From contig NZ_JABMCF010000029.1 of NCBI RefSeq assembly GCF_013359815.1, positions 62,001-126,000 on the forward strand: 64,000 nucleotides of DNA, in the 5' to 3' direction. Positions 61,579 to 64,000 of this stretch are shown in pieces. Each line of letters begins with the position of its first letter. Within the stretch, counting starts at the first letter, position 1. This DNA comes from Curtobacterium flaccumfaciens. Lineage in GTDB: Bacteria; Actinomycetota; Actinomycetes; Actinomycetales; Microbacteriaceae. The translations under genes were made by a program, and so were the position numbers. Under the pieces are notes generated by a model that was not told where the DNA came from, did not search any database, and saw nothing but the letters and a program-made list of their open reading frames with translations.

Positions 61579-63822
61579 TCAGTCGACGTCGATGACCGTC
61601 AGGCGACGGGTCGGACGCGTCATCGCGACGTACACCGCGGCGGCGGCACGGGCGGCGTCGGCACCCACGCCGTCCGGGTCGACGAGCAGCACGCCGTCGA
61701 ACTCCAGACCCTTGGCGTCCGCACCCGTCAGCACCGTGAGCGAGCCGGCGTTCGGCGAGGCGAGGCCCCGGACGTCCGCCTCGGTGCGGGCGAGCCGCTG
61801 CCGGACCGTGTCGACCTGGGCCTCGGGCACGATGACGCCGATGGTGCCGGATCCGATCCGGGCACGCTCGGCGTCGGCAACGGCCACGACTGTGTCGAGC
61901 AGGTCGGCCCGGGCGACGCGGACGCGCTCGACGGGGTCACCGTCTCGAACGGCCTCGTTGCGGGTGACCGTGAGGCCGGCGCTGTCCGCGAAGGCCCCGG
62001 CGGCCTCGACGATGGAGCGCGGGGTGCGGTAGTTCACCGTGAGCTGCTCGATGCGGTGGTCGAGCGGCACCTGCGGCGCACGGCCGCGTCGGCGACGCGC
62101 GAGCGCCCCGATGACGTCGTCCCAGGTGCGTGCGGCACCGGGCGAGGAACCCTGCGCCATGTCGCCGACGATCGTGAAGGAGCGCAGCGGGTTGCGGCGG
62201 GCGAGCACGCGCCACTGCATCGGCGAGAGCTCCTGCGCCTCGTCGACGACGATGTGCCCGTAGGTCCACTCGCGGTCATCGGCGGCGCGCTCGGCCGTGG
62301 AGCGGGGGTCGCCGCCCTCGGCGAACGAGCCGGCGACCTGCTCGGCGCTGACGATGCCCTCGACACCCATGTTCTCGATCGCCTGGCGGGCGTTCTCGAT
62401 GTCGCGGTTCCGGCTGGCCTTCGCCGCGCGCTTGGCGGCGCCGCCGGTCGGGTCGAACGGGCCGAGCAGTTCGGCGGCCTCGTCGAGCAGGGGGACGTCC
62501 TCGACGGTCCAGGCCGTCCCGCGGGCGCGCTGCAGCAGGGCGCGGCGCTCCGGGGTCCAGTCGGGGGTGAGCGAGGCGAGCCAGTTCGGCCGGGCGTAGA
62601 GGTCCTCGAGGAACTTCTCCGGCGGCAGCGGCAGCCACGCGGTGTTGAGCAGCACGCGGGCGTCGTACGAGCTCCGGATGTCCTCGCGCAGGACCTTCTC
62701 GTCGGCCTCGTCCACCGTGGTGCCGCGCTCCCGCAGCTGCTCGGCGAGCAGGCGGGTCATCGCGTCGAGGGCGGTCTTGTTGAACGTGACGCGGGCGGCG
62801 TTGTGCGGCTTGCCGCGGTCCTGCGCACGCTTCATGGCGTCGGCGACGAGCTGCGGCGGCACGACGAGCCGCTCGCCCTCGATGTCGAGCGTGACCGACT
62901 CGGTCGGCACGACCTGGCGCGAGCGCACGGCCCGGCGCAGCAGTGACGCCATCTGCGCGGCGCCCTTCACGGCGGCGACGTCGCGGGTGTCGTGCGTCGT
63001 CGCGTGCACGCCCGGGTAGAGCGAGCCGAGCGACGCCATCACGACACCGGTCTCGCCGAGCGACGGGAGCACCTGCTCGATGTAGGTCAGGAACGCCGGG
63101 GACGGGCCGACCATGAGCACGCCGGAGCCCCGCAGCCGCTCGCGGTAGGAGTAGAGCAGGTAGGCGGCGCGGTGCAGCGCCACGGCGGTCTTGCCGGTGC
63201 CGGGGCCGCCCTGCACGATGAGCACGCCCTCGAGCGGGGAGCGGATGATGCGGTCCTGCTCACCCTGGATCGTCGCGACGATGTCGGTCATCCGGCCGGT
63301 GCGTTCGGCGGTCACCGCGGCGAGCAGCGCCCCCTCGCCCTGCAGGTGGGTGCGCTCGTCGTCGTAGAGCGAGGCGTCGAACACCTCGTCCTCGACGCCG
63401 ACCACGCGACGGCCCTGCAGGGACAGGTGCCGGCGGGAGCGCATGCCCATGGGGTGCGCTGCGGTGGCCTGGTAGAAGGCGCTCGCACCGGGGACGCGCC
63501 AGTCGAGCAGCAGCGGCCGGTGCTCGGCGTCGCGGAGCCCCACGCGGCCGATGTAGCGGAAGGTGTCGTCGGGGTTGTCGGGCTCGGCGACCTCGAGCCG
63601 GCCGAAGACCAGACGGTCCCCCACCCGCTCGAGCGTCGCGACGGTGTCCTCGTAGAGCCGCGCGTACGCGTCGCGCTCGCTGCGGCTCTGGTGGTTCCCG
63701 CCGACCGCCTGTCGGCGGGTCTCGGCGAGGCGCTGTTCGGCCTCGGCGGTCAGCTCGTCGAGACGACGGAAGAGGCCGTCGACGTAGCCGCGTTCACGGT
63801 CGATCTCGGTCGGTTCGGACAC
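61579..63822 (-). CDS. HelD-type RNA polymerase-associated helicase (UvrD/Rep superfamily)
   Basis: 747 residues from GTG 63822, which has GAAGGG about six bases upstream; GTG 63864 also fits the open frame. The N-terminal 60 residues are a charged helix (ERGYVDGLFRRLDELTAEAEQRLAETRR), as in HelD. Superfamily 1 motifs follow: Walker A VQGGPGTGKTAVALHRAAYLLYSYRERL, Walker B HIVVDEAQELSPMQWRVLARR, and the C-terminal AKGLEFDGVLLVDPD and VAMTRPTRRL. HelD removes stalled RNA polymerase and in some actinobacteria rescues it from rifamycins. The gene is monocistronic and convergent with the emfourin-like gene. Confidence 0.88.
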   Translation of the reverse strand: MSEPTEIDRERGYVDGLFRRLDELTAEAEQRLAETRRQAVGGNHQSRSERDAYARLYEDTVATLERVGDRLVFGRLEVAEPDNPDDTFRYIGRVGLRDAEHRPLLLDWRVPGASAFYQATAAHPMGMRSRRHLSLQGRRVVGVEDEVFDASLYDDERTHLQGEGALLAAVTAERTGRMTDIVATIQGEQDRIIRSPLEGVLIVQGGPGTGKTAVALHRAAYLLYSYRERLRGSGVLMVGPSPAFLTYIEQVLPSLGETGVVMASLGSLYPGVHATTHDTRDVAAVKGAAQMASLLRRAVRSRQVVPTESVTLDIEGERLVVPPQLVADAMKRAQDRGKPHNAARVTFNKTALDAMTRLLAEQLRERGTTVDEADEKVLREDIRSSYDARVLLNTAWLPLPPEKFLEDLYARPNWLASLTPDWTPERRALLQRARGTAWTVEDVPLLDEAAELLGPFDPTGGAAKRAAKASRNRDIENARQAIENMGVEGIVSAEQVAGSFAEGGDPRSTAERAADDREWTYGHIVVDEAQELSPMQWRVLARRNPLRSFTIVGDMAQGSSPGAARTWDDVIGALARRRRGRAPQVPLDHRIEQLTVNYRTPRSIVEAAGAFADSAGLTVTRNEAVRDGDPVERVRVARADLLDTVVAVADAERARIGSGTIGVIVPEAQVDTVRQRLARTEADVRGLASPNAGSLTVLTGADAKGLEFDGVLLVDPDGVGADAARAAAAVYVAMTRPTRRLTVIDVD

Positions 63823-63900
63823 ACGCAACCCTTCGGGAAGAGGGGGAACCAGTGTACTGCCCACCGGGAGCCCCGCTGTCCCCGAAGGGTCGCGTCGGAG

Positions 63901-64000
63901 TCACATCTCTTCGTGCGTGTCCGGGTCGCCGTCCCACAGACGATCGCGCTCGAGCGCGGAGATCGCCTGCACCTCGTCGTCGGTCAGCTCGAAGCCGAAG
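63901..64000 (-). CDS. Aldo/keto reductase, C-terminal end
   Basis: Only the last 33 or so residues are inside the window, ending at TGA 63901-63903 (GFELTDDEVQAISALERDRLWDGDPDTHEEM). The pattern FELTDDE...I..L.....G.DPDTH is the C-terminal end of AKR5-type aldo/keto reductases such as 2,5-diketo-D-gluconate reductases. The catalytic part lies beyond the right edge, so the enzyme cannot be specified. Confidence 0.65.
   Translation of the reverse strand, partial: FGFELTDDEVQAISALERDRLWDGDPDTHEEM

Noticed and set aside
63855..63900. Promoter for the helD-type gene
   Set aside because: TACACT resembles a -10 element but no convincing -35 sequence is found at the right spacing.

Overview
This is a gene-dense, very GC-rich chromosomal window whose gene order is that of an actinobacterium of the family Microbacteriaceae. 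Curtobacterium is the best guess, an inference from gene order, LexA-box type, a plant-polymer-type GH6 glycosidase and recurrent GC-rich intergenic repeats; no database was searched. Most core genes lie on the minus strand in tight, often overlapping operons. Plus-strand genes are mainly accessory.

Region 1 (1-9000) is accessory. It opens with the 3' end of a lactococcin 972-type bacteriocin gene, followed by two membrane proteins and an ABC ATPase that overlap as an operon and end in a 23-bp hairpin. Small orphan genes follow: two GNAT acetyltransferases, a cysteine-rich secreted protein with a cytosolic partner, an isochorismatase-type hydrolase and an LD-carboxypeptidase. A tRNA-Pro(GGG) closes the region. 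A 19-bp direct repeat occurs twice here, next to the acetyltransferase genes.

Region 2 (9100-15700) holds a membrane protein and an endonuclease/exonuclease/phosphatase protein, a large lipoprotein, a RecQ helicase with a phosphoribosyltransferase-like tail, and two membrane-linked hypothetical proteins.

Region 3 (15700-28400, minus strand) is core. The genes, listed in transcription order, are parA-like, scpA, scpB, rluB, tyrA, cmk and der (chromosome segregation, rRNA modification, tyrosine synthesis, CMP kinase, ribosome assembly), then hisC-hisB-hisH-priA plus an SseB-like gene. The rluB product has a long RDDRGGYRG tandem-repeat N-terminus.

Region 4 (27900-48800) is the SOS, RNA-modification and lysine region. 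A LysM protein diverges from lexA over two LexA boxes. hflX, an rRNA-type methyltransferase, dapF, miaA, miaB, recX and recA (the last with two LexA boxes), a DUF3046 protein, a ClgR-type regulator, cinA, pgsA, ftsK, rnj, dapA, folA, thyA and dapB follow.

Region 5 (48800-58250) has a GNAT protein, a histidine phosphatase, an M16 peptidase, a TetR regulator with a visible operator, a PEBP protein, pnp, a secreted coiled-coil transglycosylase, an FMN reductase and rpsO. Region 6 (58300-64000) has a VanZ protein, a membrane-anchored GH6 glycosidase, a protealysin-like M4 peptidase followed by an emfourin-like inhibitor, a HelD-type helicase and the 3' end of an aldo/keto reductase gene.

Intergenic spaces carry strong inverted repeats, including two copies of a 53-bp palindrome (21-bp arms, 11-nt loop) and a dispersed GGGCCTCC(A/C)GG element. 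No insertion sequence, prophage, CRISPR array or origin was seen.
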